A DNA stretch of 64,000 bases from Stappia sediminis (GTDB taxonomy: Bacteria > Pseudomonadota > Alphaproteobacteria > Rhizobiales > Stappiaceae), in assembly GCF_009826895.1 (NCBI RefSeq), contig NZ_WUMV01000007.1, positions 248,001 through 312,000 of the forward strand, written 5' to 3'. Below the pieces are notes generated by a model. That model saw nothing but the letters and a program-made list of their open reading frames with translations. It had not been told where the DNA came from and ran no database searches. This document shows positions 9,874 to 18,417 of this stretch, piece by piece. Numbering within the stretch: the stretch's first letter is position 1; each line of letters begins with the position of its first letter. The position numbers and the translations under genes are program-made.

Positions 9874-10569
9874 TCACACGCCCGAAGTGTCGAAAAGCTC
9901 CGGCTTTTCCTCTGCGATAGCCGGCAGATCCTTGAGGATCTCCCGGAGGTGCATCCGCATTGCGGTTTCCGCCGCAACCGGATCGCGCCGGGCGATCGCC
10001 TTCGCGATCGCCTCGTGCTGTTCAAGCAGCTGATGCATTGGAAACTTGAAAAGACTGAGATAGCGCACGCGGTCCATCTGCGCCTTCAGCCCCTCCACCA
10101 TCGCCCAGACGCCGGATTTGTTCGCGGCTTCCGCGAGTGTGCGGTGGAACAGCTCGTCAAGTTGAATGAAACGGTTGGCATCTTTCGATGCCGCCTCGCG
10201 CTGCAGGGCAAGCTGCCCCTTGAGTTTCGCATCGAGAGATTCGTCATGCTTTTCCGTGACGAGCCTGACAATATCCGCCTCGATCGCCTCGCGCACGAAA
10301 CGCGCGTCCATAACCGCCGATGTCGAGATCTTGCGGATGTAGGAACCCCGCTGAGGGCGCACATCCATCAATCCTTCTTCGGAAAGTTTGATGAAAGCCT
10401 CGCGCACGGGTTGCCGGCTGACCGAATAGTTCGCGGCTATTTCGGACTCCGAGACGCGCGTTCCCGGTGGCAATTCGTTGTGAATGATCCGCTCGCGCAG
10501 GATCGCGTAGATTTGCGGTCCGACGGGTGCGCTCTGCACGATCGTCCGGGCGGCGGCGATTGATGCCAT
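9874..10569 (-). CDS. GntR family transcriptional regulator, FCD (FadR) subfamily, complete copy
   Basis: A 231-residue regulator. Residues 15-85 are the GntR winged helix (SEIAANYSVSRQPVREAFIKLSEEGL, then VRPQRGSYIRKIS). Residues 90-220 are an all-helical FCD ligand domain with the usual metal-ligand candidates: D and H in LDELFH, H in LEQHEAI and H in MRMHL. It starts at ATG 10569 behind GGGAGGAA. First gene of TRAP operon 1, so probably autoregulated. It is clearly paralogous to the shortened GntR protein at 25924-26334; both end with PELF followed by five residues. Ligand unknown, probably the transported acid. Confidence 0.93.
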   Translation of the reverse strand: MASIAAARTIVQSAPVGPQIYAILRERIIHNELPPGTRVSESEIAANYSVSRQPVREAFIKLSEEGLMDVRPQRGSYIRKISTSAVMDARFVREAIEADIVRLVTEKHDESLDAKLKGQLALQREAASKDANRFIQLDELFHRTLAEAANKSGVWAMVEGLKAQMDRVRYLSLFKFPMHQLLEQHEAIAKAIARRDPVAAETAMRMHLREILKDLPAIAEEKPELFDTSGV

Positions 10570-10589
10570 TCTCTCATTCCTCCCGACAA

Positions 10590-10623
10590 TATGTTTAGCA
10601 ACATACTTGTATACTAGTCAACA
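10590..10623 (-). promoter_or_regulatory. Promoter and GntR-type operator of TRAP locus 1
   Basis: On the minus strand a TTGACT -35 (10616-10621) is followed at 18 bases by TAAACA. The region holds a perfect inverted repeat TATGTT-TAGC-AACATA (10590-10605). Bases 10602-10623 match 26369-26390, upstream of the second gntR, at 19 of 22 positions. The position directly ahead of gntR suggests repression by the encoded protein. Confidence 0.65.
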
Positions 10624-10830
10624 TTATTCCGGCCCGCCACTTCTTGAACGTGACAGCTGAATGGGCCATCCATCGCGGAAATTTACGAGGTAGCACGCCA
10701 GACAACATGCGTCTGCCAGCGGATCATGCCGACGAAAGCGGATTTGCGGAATTGATGAAGGCCGTGAACGGGTCCGTCAACGACATGATAACCGCACTCA
10801 TGGATGGGGCGATGGTCCGAACCCGATGTT
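10624..10830. other. Intergenic space between TRAP locus 1 promoter and urtE end
   Basis: Together with the promoter block this makes a 261-base gap. I see no convincing gene, terminator T-run or repeat here. A 65-codon plus-strand frame across it has no family signature and runs into the end of urtE. Confidence 0.5.
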
Positions 10831-11526
10831 TCAGACGGTGAGATGCGCCCTGATCTCGGGATCGTCCAGCGTGTCGGCTTCACCCGAATGTACGATTAGC
10901 CCCCGGTCCATGATGTAGACTTCATCGGCCAGTTCCCGACAGAACTCGAGATACTGCTCGACGAGCAGGATCGACATGCCCTGCTCGTCGCGAAGAAACC
11001 GTATGGCCCGTCCGATATCCTTGATAATCGACGGCTGGATTCCTTCCGTCGGCTCATCCAGAACAAGCAGCTTTGGGCGTGAAACCAGCGCGCGGCCGAT
11101 GGCCAGCTGCTGCTGCTGGCCGCCGGAAAGGTCTCCCCCTCGCCGGCGCAGCATATCCTTCAAGACGGGGAAGAGCTCGAAGACGTAAGGCGGTACGCTG
11201 CGAGCGCGAGACGGGAGGCCCGCATAACCTGTCATCAGATTCTCTTCGACTGTCAGAAGCGGGAATATTTCGCGCCCCTGCGGCACGAAGCCGATACCGA
11301 GCCGCGCCCTGTCGTAGCTGCGTTTCGGGCCGAGTTCCGCACCCTCGAACGTGATGTACCCGCCGGATAGCGGATGATGGCCGACAATCGCGCGAAGCAG
11401 GCTCGTCTTGCCCACGCCATTGCGACCGAGCACACAGGTGATCCTGCCATCGTCCGCTTCGAGCGATACGCCGCGCAGCGCTTTCGCCGCTCCGTACTGA
11501 AGGGTGGCATTTTCAACGGCCAGCAT
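10831..11526 (-). CDS. urtE: Urea ABC transporter ATP-binding protein
   Basis: A 231-residue LivF-type ATPase with Walker A GRNGVGKTS, signature LSGGQQQQLAIGRAL and Walker B LLVLDEPTEGIQPSI. QQQ in the signature and the TEGIQPSII stretch are typical of UrtE and distinguish it from amino-acid LivF. It drives urea uptake at the cytoplasmic side with UrtD. Start ATG 11526 lies 3 bases after the urtD stop. Last gene of urtABCDE; no clear terminator follows. Confidence 0.95.
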   Translation of the reverse strand: MLAVENATLQYGAAKALRGVSLEADDGRITCVLGRNGVGKTSLLRAIVGHHPLSGGYITFEGAELGPKRSYDRARLGIGFVPQGREIFPLLTVEENLMTGYAGLPSRARSVPPYVFELFPVLKDMLRRRGGDLSGGQQQQLAIGRALVSRPKLLVLDEPTEGIQPSIIKDIGRAIRFLRDEQGMSILLVEQYLEFCRELADEVYIMDRGLIVHSGEADTLDDPEIRAHLTV

Positions 11527-11529
11527 TTT

Positions 11530-12279
11530 CTAACGCCCCAGATAGACTTCGATCACCCGCTTGTCGGACGAGACGTGGTCGAGGCTTCCTTCCGAAAGGA
11601 CGGAACCTTCGTGCAGGCAGGTCACCTTCACGTCCAGCTCGCGGACGAAATGCATGTCGTGTTCGACGACGACGACGGAGTGCGTTGCCGCAATCTCGCG
11701 AAGGAGCCGTGCGGTTTCTTCCGTTTCCGCGTCCGTCATGCCCGCGACCGGTTCGTCGACGAGCAGAAGCTTCGGGTCCTGCGCGAGCAGCATCCCGATC
11801 TCCAGCCACTGCTTCTGGCCGTGGCTGAGATTTGCGGCCACATGCTCCCTGCGATGGCCAAGGCGGACAATCTCCAGGATCTCGTCGATCCGCCTGGCAC
11901 GCCCGGAACTTTCCCTGGCAAACAGCACGCTGAAAACGTCGCGCGGTGCCGCCAGCGCAAGGCTCAGGTTATCCGCCACCGTAAGGCTTTCGAACACAGT
12001 GGGCTTCTGGAATTTCCGCCCGATGCCGAGTGTCGCGATATCCGCCTCGTCGTGCCTGGTAAGGTCGATCGTCCCGTTGAAGTAGACATCGCCCTCGTCC
12101 GGCCTCGTCTTGCCGGTAACGATGTCCATCATCGTCGTCTTTCCGGCTCCGTTCGGGCCGATGATCGCCCGCATCTCCCCGCGCTTGAGGACGAAGGAAA
12201 GGTTCTGGATCGCCTTGAACCCGTCGAATGCGACGCTGACGCCGTCGAGGTAAAGAATGGTGCCGGCTCTCTCCACCAT
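11530..12279 (-). CDS. urtD: Urea ABC transporter ATP-binding protein
   Basis: A 249-residue LivG-type ATPase: Walker A GPNGAGKTT, signature LSHGQKQWLEIGML and Walker B LLLVDEPVAGMTDAE. The HGQKQWLEIGM form is characteristic of UrtD. ATG 12279 is chosen because the protein then begins MVERAGTILYLDGVSVAFDG. Longer in-frame starts would lie inside urtC and add an arginine-rich segment unlike the family. urtC ends 4 bases upstream. Confidence 0.95.
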   Translation of the reverse strand: MVERAGTILYLDGVSVAFDGFKAIQNLSFVLKRGEMRAIIGPNGAGKTTMMDIVTGKTRPDEGDVYFNGTIDLTRHDEADIATLGIGRKFQKPTVFESLTVADNLSLALAAPRDVFSVLFARESSGRARRIDEILEIVRLGHRREHVAANLSHGQKQWLEIGMLLAQDPKLLLVDEPVAGMTDAETEETARLLREIAATHSVVVVEHDMHFVRELDVKVTCLHEGSVLSEGSLDHVSSDKRVIEVYLGR

Positions 12280-12283
12280 GATG

Positions 12284-13456
12284 CTACTCCGCTCCCACCG
12301 GGGTGGGTTCCGCAGCAGAAGCAGCCTCGGCCTCTTCAGCCTTTTCCGCCTGCCGCTTCTCGCGGCGCCTGCCGATGTGGTCCTGAAGCGTCCCCACAAT
12401 GCCCTTGGGAAGGAAAAGCGTTACGAAGACGAAAAGGCCGCCTAGGGCGAACAGCCAGAATTCAGGCAGGACACCGGTGAACCAGCTCTTGCCGCCATTG
12501 ACGAGAAGCGCGCCGATGATCGGCCCGATTATGGTTCCTCGCCCCCCGACCGCCGTCCAGACGACCACCTCGATGGAATTGGCCGGCGCGAATTCGCCAG
12601 GATTGATGATGCCGACCTGCGGCACGTAGAGCGCACCCGCCACGCCGGCCATGACGGCGGACACCGTGAACGCGAAAAGCTTCACCATCTCAGGCCTGTA
12701 GCCGAGGAAGCGGGTGCGGCTTTCGGCATCGCGCGAGGCGATCATCAGCTTGCCGAAGTGCGAACCGGTGATCCGCGCGGTTATGATAACGCCGATTGCG
12801 AGCGCAACGGCACTTGCCGCGAAAAGGGCCGCGCGCGTCGTGTCCGCCTGCACGTCGAAGCCAAGAATATCCTTGAAGTCGGTCAGACCGTTGTTGCCGC
12901 CGAAGCCCATATCGTTGCGGAAGAAGGCGAGCATGAGCGCATAGGTCATCGCCTGCGTGATGATGGAGAGATACACGCCCGTTACGCGGCTTCTGAAGGC
13001 GAACCAGCCGAAAACGAAAGCAAGCATGCCCGGCACGAGCGCGACCATGACCATTGCGAACCAGAACTGGTCGAAGCCATGCCAGTACCAGGGCAGTTCC
13101 TTCCAGTTCAGGAACACCATGAAATCGGGCATGACCGGATTGCCGTAGACACCGCGCGTGCCGATCTGGCGCATGAGGTACATGCCCATCGCATATCCGC
13201 CGAGCGCGAAAAAGGCTCCGTGGCCGAGCGAGAGAATGCCGCAGAACCCCCAGACGAGATCGAGCGCCAGCGCCAGAAGCGCATAGGTCAGGTATTTGCC
13301 GAGAAGCGCCACGATATAGGTCGGCACATGCAGCGGATGCGAGGGATCGAGCACAAGGTTGGACACCGGCACGGCGACCCCGGCGGCGAGAATGAGAACG
13401 ATCGTCGCGATGATCCGGCCTTCCAGGCCGTTTCGGGCCAGATATCCTGAAATCAT
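12284..13456 (-). CDS. urtC: Urea ABC transporter permease
   Basis: A 390-residue LivM-type inner-membrane permease with about ten hydrophobic segments and family motifs DLVWGFCGILSLGHGAFFALGGYAMGMYLMRQIG and VGGRGTIIGPIIGALLVNGG (quoted as motifs, not continuous). It pairs with UrtB to form the urea channel. The C-terminal tail is charged (about 30 residues rich in Arg, Glu and Ala) and cytoplasmic. The start overlaps the end of urtB by ATGA, so the two are translationally coupled. Confidence 0.94.
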   Translation of the reverse strand: MISGYLARNGLEGRIIATIVLILAAGVAVPVSNLVLDPSHPLHVPTYIVALLGKYLTYALLALALDLVWGFCGILSLGHGAFFALGGYAMGMYLMRQIGTRGVYGNPVMPDFMVFLNWKELPWYWHGFDQFWFAMVMVALVPGMLAFVFGWFAFRSRVTGVYLSIITQAMTYALMLAFFRNDMGFGGNNGLTDFKDILGFDVQADTTRAALFAASAVALAIGVIITARITGSHFGKLMIASRDAESRTRFLGYRPEMVKLFAFTVSAVMAGVAGALYVPQVGIINPGEFAPANSIEVVVWTAVGGRGTIIGPIIGALLVNGGKSWFTGVLPEFWLFALGGLFVFVTLFLPKGIVGTLQDHIGRRREKRQAEKAEEAEAASAAEPTPVGAE

Positions 13457-15069
13457 GCTTCCACCGCCCTTCCCTTGAGTGCGAAGAGCCCGCGCGGCCG
13501 CTTCTGGATGAAGAGGATGATGAAGACGAGAACGAGGATCTTGCCGAGCACCGCGCCCGCGTAGGGTTCGAGGAACTTGTTGGCGATGCCGAGCGTCAGC
13601 GCGCCGACGAAGGTACCCCAGAGATTGCCTACCCCGCCGAAGACGACGACCATGAAGGAATCGATGATGTAGCCTTGTCCCAGGTTCGGCGAGACGTTGT
13701 CGATCTGGCTGAGCGCGACGCCGGCAAGCCCGGCAACGCCGGAGCCGAGCGCGAATGTCATCGCGTCAACGCGCGGCGTGCGGATGCCCATGGCCGCCGC
13801 CATGCGCCGGTTTTGGGTAACGGCGCGCATCTGCAGGCCGAAGGACGTGCGGTTGAGCACGAACAGCAGCACCGCGAAAACGGCAAGCGCGAAGAGAACG
13901 ATATAGAGCCTGTTCCAGGTGATCGTGAGTTGTCCGATCTCGAACGCGCCCGACATCCAGGACGGCGACCCGACCTCCCTGTTGGTCGGCCCGAAAATCG
14001 TGCGCACCGCCTGCTGAAGGATCAGCGACACTCCCCATGTGGCGAGAAGCGTTTCGAGCGGACGCCCGTAGAGAAAGCGGATGATGCCGCGTTCTAGCGC
14101 ATAGCCGATCGCGCCTGCGGTCAGAAAAGCAAGCGGCAGCGCTATCGCCAGCGACCAGTCGAAAAGCCAGGGCGCGCTTGTGCGGATAATCTCCTGCACG
14201 ACGAAGGTGACATAGGCGCCGATCATCACCATCTCGCCATGCGCCATGTTGATGACGCCCATCACGCCGAAGGTGATCGCAAGTCCGATGGCTGCAAGAA
14301 GAAGGACGGAGCCGAGCGAAAGGCCGTACCAGACGTTTTGCGCCATCGCCCAATAGGATTGCACACGCTCCACCCGGGCGATCGCCCGGTCGACCTGTTC
14401 CCTGAGTTCGCCTGTCGCCTGTCCCCTGAAGCCCAACAGCAGGCTGAGGGCATCCTGAGTGCTGATCGCGGCAACGGCGGTAATCGCTTCCGATTTTTCC
14501 GCATCCGGCCGCTCGGAAACAAGGATCGCGGCGGCACGCGCGCGCATCATGCCGGCGGCGACTTCGGGATCGGTTTCCTTCTCGAGCGCGGCCTCGATCG
14601 CCGGCAAGGACGACGCATCGGGATTTGAAATGAGCGTGCGCGCTGCCCTCAGCCTTGCCGCTGGATCGGGAGAGCCAAGCGCAAGACCGCCGATCGTATC
14701 GCGGATCAGCCTGCGCAGGCCGTTATTCACGCGGATTTTCGAAAGAGCGCGCTTTCCCTCCTCGCCGACCATTTCCCCCGTGAGGGGATCGATGATCGTC
14801 AGCGTTTTGCCGCGTCCCGAGACGATGAAGACCTGATTGTCGGATTTCCTGACGTGAAGATCGCCTTCCGAAAGCGCGCGCAGCACGGGCACCACGGCAG
14901 GATCGCCCGTCGCACCGAGTTCTGCGACTATTTCCTCGGTCTGGTTGAAATTCCGCGCTTCGGCGAACGAGTTGACGATTTCCCGAAGCGGCTTTTCCTG
15001 GGAATGAGCCACACCGGCAAGCGACAGGATAATGGCAACGGCGAATGTGAGCGGTCCCGCAAGGCGCAT
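13453..15069 (-). CDS. urtB: Urea ABC transporter permease with long N-terminal extracytoplasmic domain
   Basis: A 538-residue protein. Residues 1-23 are a signal peptide (cleaved near AHS-Q). Residues 25-240 form a helical, HEAT-like extracytoplasmic domain (repeats such as GDPAVVPVLRAL and DASSLPAIEAAL). Residues 245-535 are a LivH-type permease with about eight membrane spans, including GVMGVINMAHGEMVMIGAYV and FGGVGNLWGTFVGA. This extended form is the normal proteobacterial UrtB. A 12-bp perfect stem-loop lies between it and urtA, so its level is probably lower than that of UrtA. Confidence 0.94.
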   Translation of the reverse strand: MRLAGPLTFAVAIILSLAGVAHSQEKPLREIVNSFAEARNFNQTEEIVAELGATGDPAVVPVLRALSEGDLHVRKSDNQVFIVSGRGKTLTIIDPLTGEMVGEEGKRALSKIRVNNGLRRLIRDTIGGLALGSPDPAARLRAARTLISNPDASSLPAIEAALEKETDPEVAAGMMRARAAAILVSERPDAEKSEAITAVAAISTQDALSLLLGFRGQATGELREQVDRAIARVERVQSYWAMAQNVWYGLSLGSVLLLAAIGLAITFGVMGVINMAHGEMVMIGAYVTFVVQEIIRTSAPWLFDWSLAIALPLAFLTAGAIGYALERGIIRFLYGRPLETLLATWGVSLILQQAVRTIFGPTNREVGSPSWMSGAFEIGQLTITWNRLYIVLFALAVFAVLLFVLNRTSFGLQMRAVTQNRRMAAAMGIRTPRVDAMTFALGSGVAGLAGVALSQIDNVSPNLGQGYIIDSFMVVVFGGVGNLWGTFVGALTLGIANKFLEPYAGAVLGKILVLVFIILFIQKRPRGLFALKGRAVEA

Positions 15070-15103
15070 GATCTGATCGCAGTTTTTCTAGGATGACTGG
15101 CTT

Positions 15104-15132
15104 GCGGACGGGCGCATCAAGCGCCCGTCCGC
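15104..15132 (-). other. Intercistronic stem-loop between urtA and urtB
   Basis: Perfect 12-base arms GCGGACGGGCGC and GCGCCCGTCCGC around a 5-base loop, 24 bases after the urtA stop. No T-run follows on the minus strand, so it is expected to protect the urtA message or attenuate rather than end transcription. Confidence 0.75.
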
Positions 15133-15156
15133 ACCGCTACCGAAAAGGCGTAAGCG

Positions 15157-16455
15157 TCAATCGACGCCCTTGCCCCCGCATTTGCCCGTTTCGGTATTGA
15201 AGTTGCCGCAGGACATCGGCGCGCGCCAATCGGCGATAAGCGGCCTTGAATCCGGCAGGTAGTCGGACCATTCGTCGCCGACGACGAGGCCGGAGGTTTC
15301 CCAAACCACCTCGAACTGACCGTCTTCCTGGATCTCGCCGATCAACACCGGCTTGGTGATGTGATGGTTCGGCATCATCGCCGAATAGCCGCCGGTGAGG
15401 TTCGGCACGGAAACGCCGACGATGCTGTCGATCACAGCGTCGGGATCGGTCGTGCCAGCCTTCTCAACCGCCTCCACCCACATGTTGAAGCCGATGAAGT
15501 GGGCCTCCATCGGATCGTTCGTCACGCGGCTCTCGTCACCAATGAAAGCATGCCAGGCGTCGATAAATTCGGCGTTCGCGTCCGTGTCGACGGACTGGAA
15601 ATAATTCCAGGCGGCGAGGTGACCGACGAGCGGCGCCGTGTCGAGGCCGGCAAGCTCTTCCTCGCCGACGGAAAACGCGACGACCGGAATATCCTCGGCC
15701 TTGATGCCCTGGTTGGCCAGTTCCTTGTAGAAGGGAACGTTGGCGTCGCCGTTGATGGTGGACACCACGGCGGTCTTCTTGCCCGCCGAGCCGAAGGTCT
15801 TGATGTCGGCTACGATCGTCTGCCAGTCGGAATGCCCGAATGGCGTGTAGTTGATCATGATGTCCTCGGGCGCGACACCCTTGGACTGGAGATAAGCCTC
15901 GAGGATCTTGTTCGTCGTGCGCGGATAGACATAGTCGGTGCCGGCAAGCACCCAGCGCTCCACGCCCTCGACATCCATCAGGTAGTCGACCGCCGGGACC
16001 GCCTGCTGGTTTGGCGCGGCACCCGTGTAGAAGACGTTTCGCTGGCTTTCCTCGCCCTCATACTGGACGGGATAGAACAGAAGGCCGTTCAATTCCTCGA
16101 AGACCGGGAGCACGGACTTGCGCGAAACGGACGTCCAGCAGCCGAAAACCGCGGCAACCTTGTCCTTTTCGATAAGCTCGCGCGCCTTTTCGGCAAAAAG
16201 GGGCCAGTCGGAAGCAGGGTCGACCACGACGGCCTCCAGCTTCTTGCCGAGAACGCCGCCCTTCTTGTTCTGCTCTTCGATGAGCATCAGCATGGCATCC
16301 TTGAGCGTCGTCTCGGAGATCGCCATGGTTCCGGACAGCGAATGAAGAATGCCGACCTTGATGGTATCCTCGGCTTTCGCCGTACCGACCGCGAACGACA
16401 TCGCAAGCGCTGCCGACAGCGCCGCGACGCTTGTTTTTCTATGATGACCAGTCAT
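15157..16455 (-). CDS. urtA: Urea ABC transporter periplasmic binding protein
   Basis: A 432-residue type I periplasmic binding protein. Signal peptide about 1-29 (ending GTAKA-E), then the UrtA/AmiC fold beginning DTIKVGILHSLSGTMAISE. Family signatures are FGCWTSVSRKSVLPVFEELN, LLFYPVQYEGEES and TGAAPNQQAVPAVDYL. It captures urea in the periplasm and delivers it to UrtBC. ATG 16455 is chosen for the GGAGGG just upstream and for the signal peptide. A sigma-54 promoter ends 38 bases upstream. It is related to the cytoplasmic AmiC-like sensor at 60913-62079. Confidence 0.96.
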   Translation of the reverse strand: MTGHHRKTSVAALSAALAMSFAVGTAKAEDTIKVGILHSLSGTMAISETTLKDAMLMLIEEQNKKGGVLGKKLEAVVVDPASDWPLFAEKARELIEKDKVAAVFGCWTSVSRKSVLPVFEELNGLLFYPVQYEGEESQRNVFYTGAAPNQQAVPAVDYLMDVEGVERWVLAGTDYVYPRTTNKILEAYLQSKGVAPEDIMINYTPFGHSDWQTIVADIKTFGSAGKKTAVVSTINGDANVPFYKELANQGIKAEDIPVVAFSVGEEELAGLDTAPLVGHLAAWNYFQSVDTDANAEFIDAWHAFIGDESRVTNDPMEAHFIGFNMWVEAVEKAGTTDPDAVIDSIVGVSVPNLTGGYSAMMPNHHITKPVLIGEIQEDGQFEVVWETSGLVVGDEWSDYLPDSRPLIADWRAPMSCGNFNTETGKCGGKGVD

Positions 16456-16815
16456 TTGACCCTCCGGCTGAATTGTTTGCGTCACAAGACAGAGCAAGGA
16501 GCGGGCCAGAGCGGATATTGCCTCATCCGATTTAAGAAAAGCTGATTGGTAACAAACAATTAGTAAAATCTGCGATCTTCTCGAAAAGGAAATAAGATCG
16601 ACATCTTTGTCACCCTAGTGCAATGCATTAAGGCAAAACTCGAACAACCTGCACAAATAGAAAGCAATAGAGAAATATGCCTATTTATTCGCCAGAATTA
16701 CCTTCGGTTCGCGTCCGGACGAATGCGGCATTGAAACCCCGCCTTCCGAAGTGAAACGATACCGCGTCTTCATTTGCACCAGCTTGTTGGCGGGTGACGA
16801 GCAATCGGAGTTTTT
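16456..16815. other. Divergent intergenic region, urtA / alpha-beta hydrolase
   Basis: A 360-base AT-rich gap. It contains the sigma-54 promoter of urtA (16493-16508). About 110 bases further upstream is an imperfect dyad TTGTCACCCTAGTGCAA (16607-16623), positioned like an NtrC enhancer but two bases shorter than the usual site, so weak. I see no gene and no clear promoter for the plus-strand hydrolase. Confidence 0.55.
16493..16508 (-). promoter_or_regulatory. Sigma-54 (RpoN) promoter of urtABCDE
   Basis: Minus-strand TGGCCCGCTCCTTGCT matches the consensus TGGCACG-N4-TTGCW at every specified base except one (C for A). The GG and GC elements have correct spacing. The predicted transcript starts about 25-30 bases before the urtA ATG. 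Urea transport is a known nitrogen-limitation function, which fits NtrC/RpoN control. Confidence 0.75.
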
Positions 16816-18318
16816 ATGCCGACAAATCCCCCCCGCGCCCGCTGGCGCCGATTGCGGTTCCTCGCACTCGCCCTTGCTTTCGCAATGCTCGGCGGCATTG
16901 CCGCACTGGCAGCCGTCGCGGTTATCGTTTTGAACAACAAGCCGGACCTGAAGGTCTGGCATACGCAAATCCTTGCGGATGAATTCAAGGCCGGTTCCGG
17001 CATTTCGGATCTTGAAGCATACCTTGCGCTGGAGGAGCGCCTCTTCGCCGAACTTCGCGATCGCATCTACAACCGGATCGACGAAGCGGACCGAACGCCG
17101 GTAAACCGCTTCAACGCGGGAAGCATGTCCGATCCCGCCAACCCGCGCCAATGGCCGCGGAACTGGAACAGGACATTCGAGCTTGAGGCGGGAAATCCAC
17201 GGTTCAGCGTGCTCTTGCTGCACGGGCTGTCGGACAGCCCCTACAGCCTGCGCAGCCTGGGCACGATGCTGCACGAAGAAGGCGGGCATGTCCTCGGCCT
17301 GCGCATTCCCGGGCACGGAACCGCGCCGAGCGGCCTTGTCGAAACCACCTATGAAGATATGGCGGCCGCCGTCCGTCTTGCCGTGCGCCATCTCCATGAC
17401 GCGAACCCCGGTCTGCCGATCATCATTGCGGGGTATTCCAACGGCGGCGCGCTTGCGGTGCATTACACGCTGGAATCGCTTGCGAACGAGGCGCTGCCCC
17501 AGCCCTCGGGCCTTGTGCTTCTGTCTCCGGAAATCGGCCTGTCTCCGATCGCGGCCTATGCGAAATGGCAGGCGCGCATAGGCCATTGGATGGGCCTGGA
17601 CAAGCTCGCCTGGAACTCCGTGGAACTGGAATACGATCCTTTCAAATACGGCTCATTCGCCGTCAATGCAGGCGACCAAGCCTATCGCCTGACGGCGGCG
17701 ATCCAGGCACAGATCGACGATCTTCAGGCAAGCGGAGGATTTGCCTCATTTCCCCCCACGCTGGCTTTTCAATCGGTCGCGGACGCGACGATCTCGGCTC
17801 CCGCCCTCGTCACGAACTTCTTCGACCGGATACCCGACGGCAATCATGAGCTAGTCGCATTCGACGTAAATCGCGTTTTCGAGACCGCGAGCTTGCTTCG
17901 CGAGCCTTTCGATACGGCATTCCTGTTCGACCGGAACAGCCGCCCCGGATATGCGGTCTCGCTCGTCACCAACCGTAACGCCGAGAGCCGCGAAGTCGTG
18001 CTGAAGACCCTCCTTCCCGGCGAAACGGACACGAGCCAAACGGATCTTGCGCTTGAATGGCCAGAAGCCGTTTATTCGCTCTCCCATATTGCTTTGCCCT
18101 TTTCCGCCGACGATCCAGCGTATGGAAACGGGCAGAGTTCCAACAAGCGCCGCTTCAGCCTGGGCAGCCTTGTTCTTCGCGGCGAAAACCGCACACTCGC
18201 ATTGCCTAATTCAGCAATGACCCGGCTGCACTGGAACCCATTCTTTCCTTTTCTGGAAATACGAATGCGCCATTTCGCGAATGATATTGCATCGCGGCCG
18301 ACGGGCGCCACGGACTGA
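16816..18318 (+). CDS. Membrane-anchored alpha/beta hydrolase (serine aminopeptidase S33 / lysophospholipase-like)
   Basis: A 500-residue protein with a single N-terminal membrane segment (about residues 17-40, after an Arg-rich start) and the catalytic region facing the periplasm. The hydrolase core begins near residue 130: oxyanion-loop motif LLLHGLSDSPYS, then LRIPGHGTAPSGL and nucleophile elbow GYSNGG with Ser208. The ~130-residue stretch before the core is unassigned. Similarity is to the monoglyceride-lipase/S33 group; the substrate is not deducible. Start is ATG 16816. It precedes the adenylate cyclase by about 100 bases on the same strand. Confidence 0.8.
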   Translation: MPTNPPRARWRRLRFLALALAFAMLGGIAALAAVAVIVLNNKPDLKVWHTQILADEFKAGSGISDLEAYLALEERLFAELRDRIYNRIDEADRTPVNRFNAGSMSDPANPRQWPRNWNRTFELEAGNPRFSVLLLHGLSDSPYSLRSLGTMLHEEGGHVLGLRIPGHGTAPSGLVETTYEDMAAAVRLAVRHLHDANPGLPIIIAGYSNGGALAVHYTLESLANEALPQPSGLVLLSPEIGLSPIAAYAKWQARIGHWMGLDKLAWNSVELEYDPFKYGSFAVNAGDQAYRLTAAIQAQIDDLQASGGFASFPPTLAFQSVADATISAPALVTNFFDRIPDGNHELVAFDVNRVFETASLLREPFDTAFLFDRNSRPGYAVSLVTNRNAESREVVLKTLLPGETDTSQTDLALEWPEAVYSLSHIALPFSADDPAYGNGQSSNKRRFSLGSLVLRGENRTLALPNSAMTRLHWNPFFPFLEIRMRHFANDIASRPTGATD

Positions 18319-18417
18319 CGGCGACCGCACCACATGACAGGCGCGTCGCAATAGGCACGCACGCACGGAAAGTGGCGCTTCCCAAACGTTTCAGCAATAA
18401 TCCGGGCCGGCCGGAAT

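Noticed and set aside
10644-10841. 65-codon plus-strand frame in the gap before TRAP locus 1
   Set aside because: No convincing ribosome site, no motif, and it runs into the urtE 3' end.
16681-17586. 301-codon minus-strand frame opposite the alpha/beta hydrolase
   Set aside because: The plus strand carries the nucleophile elbow and oxyanion motif; the minus translation shows nothing.
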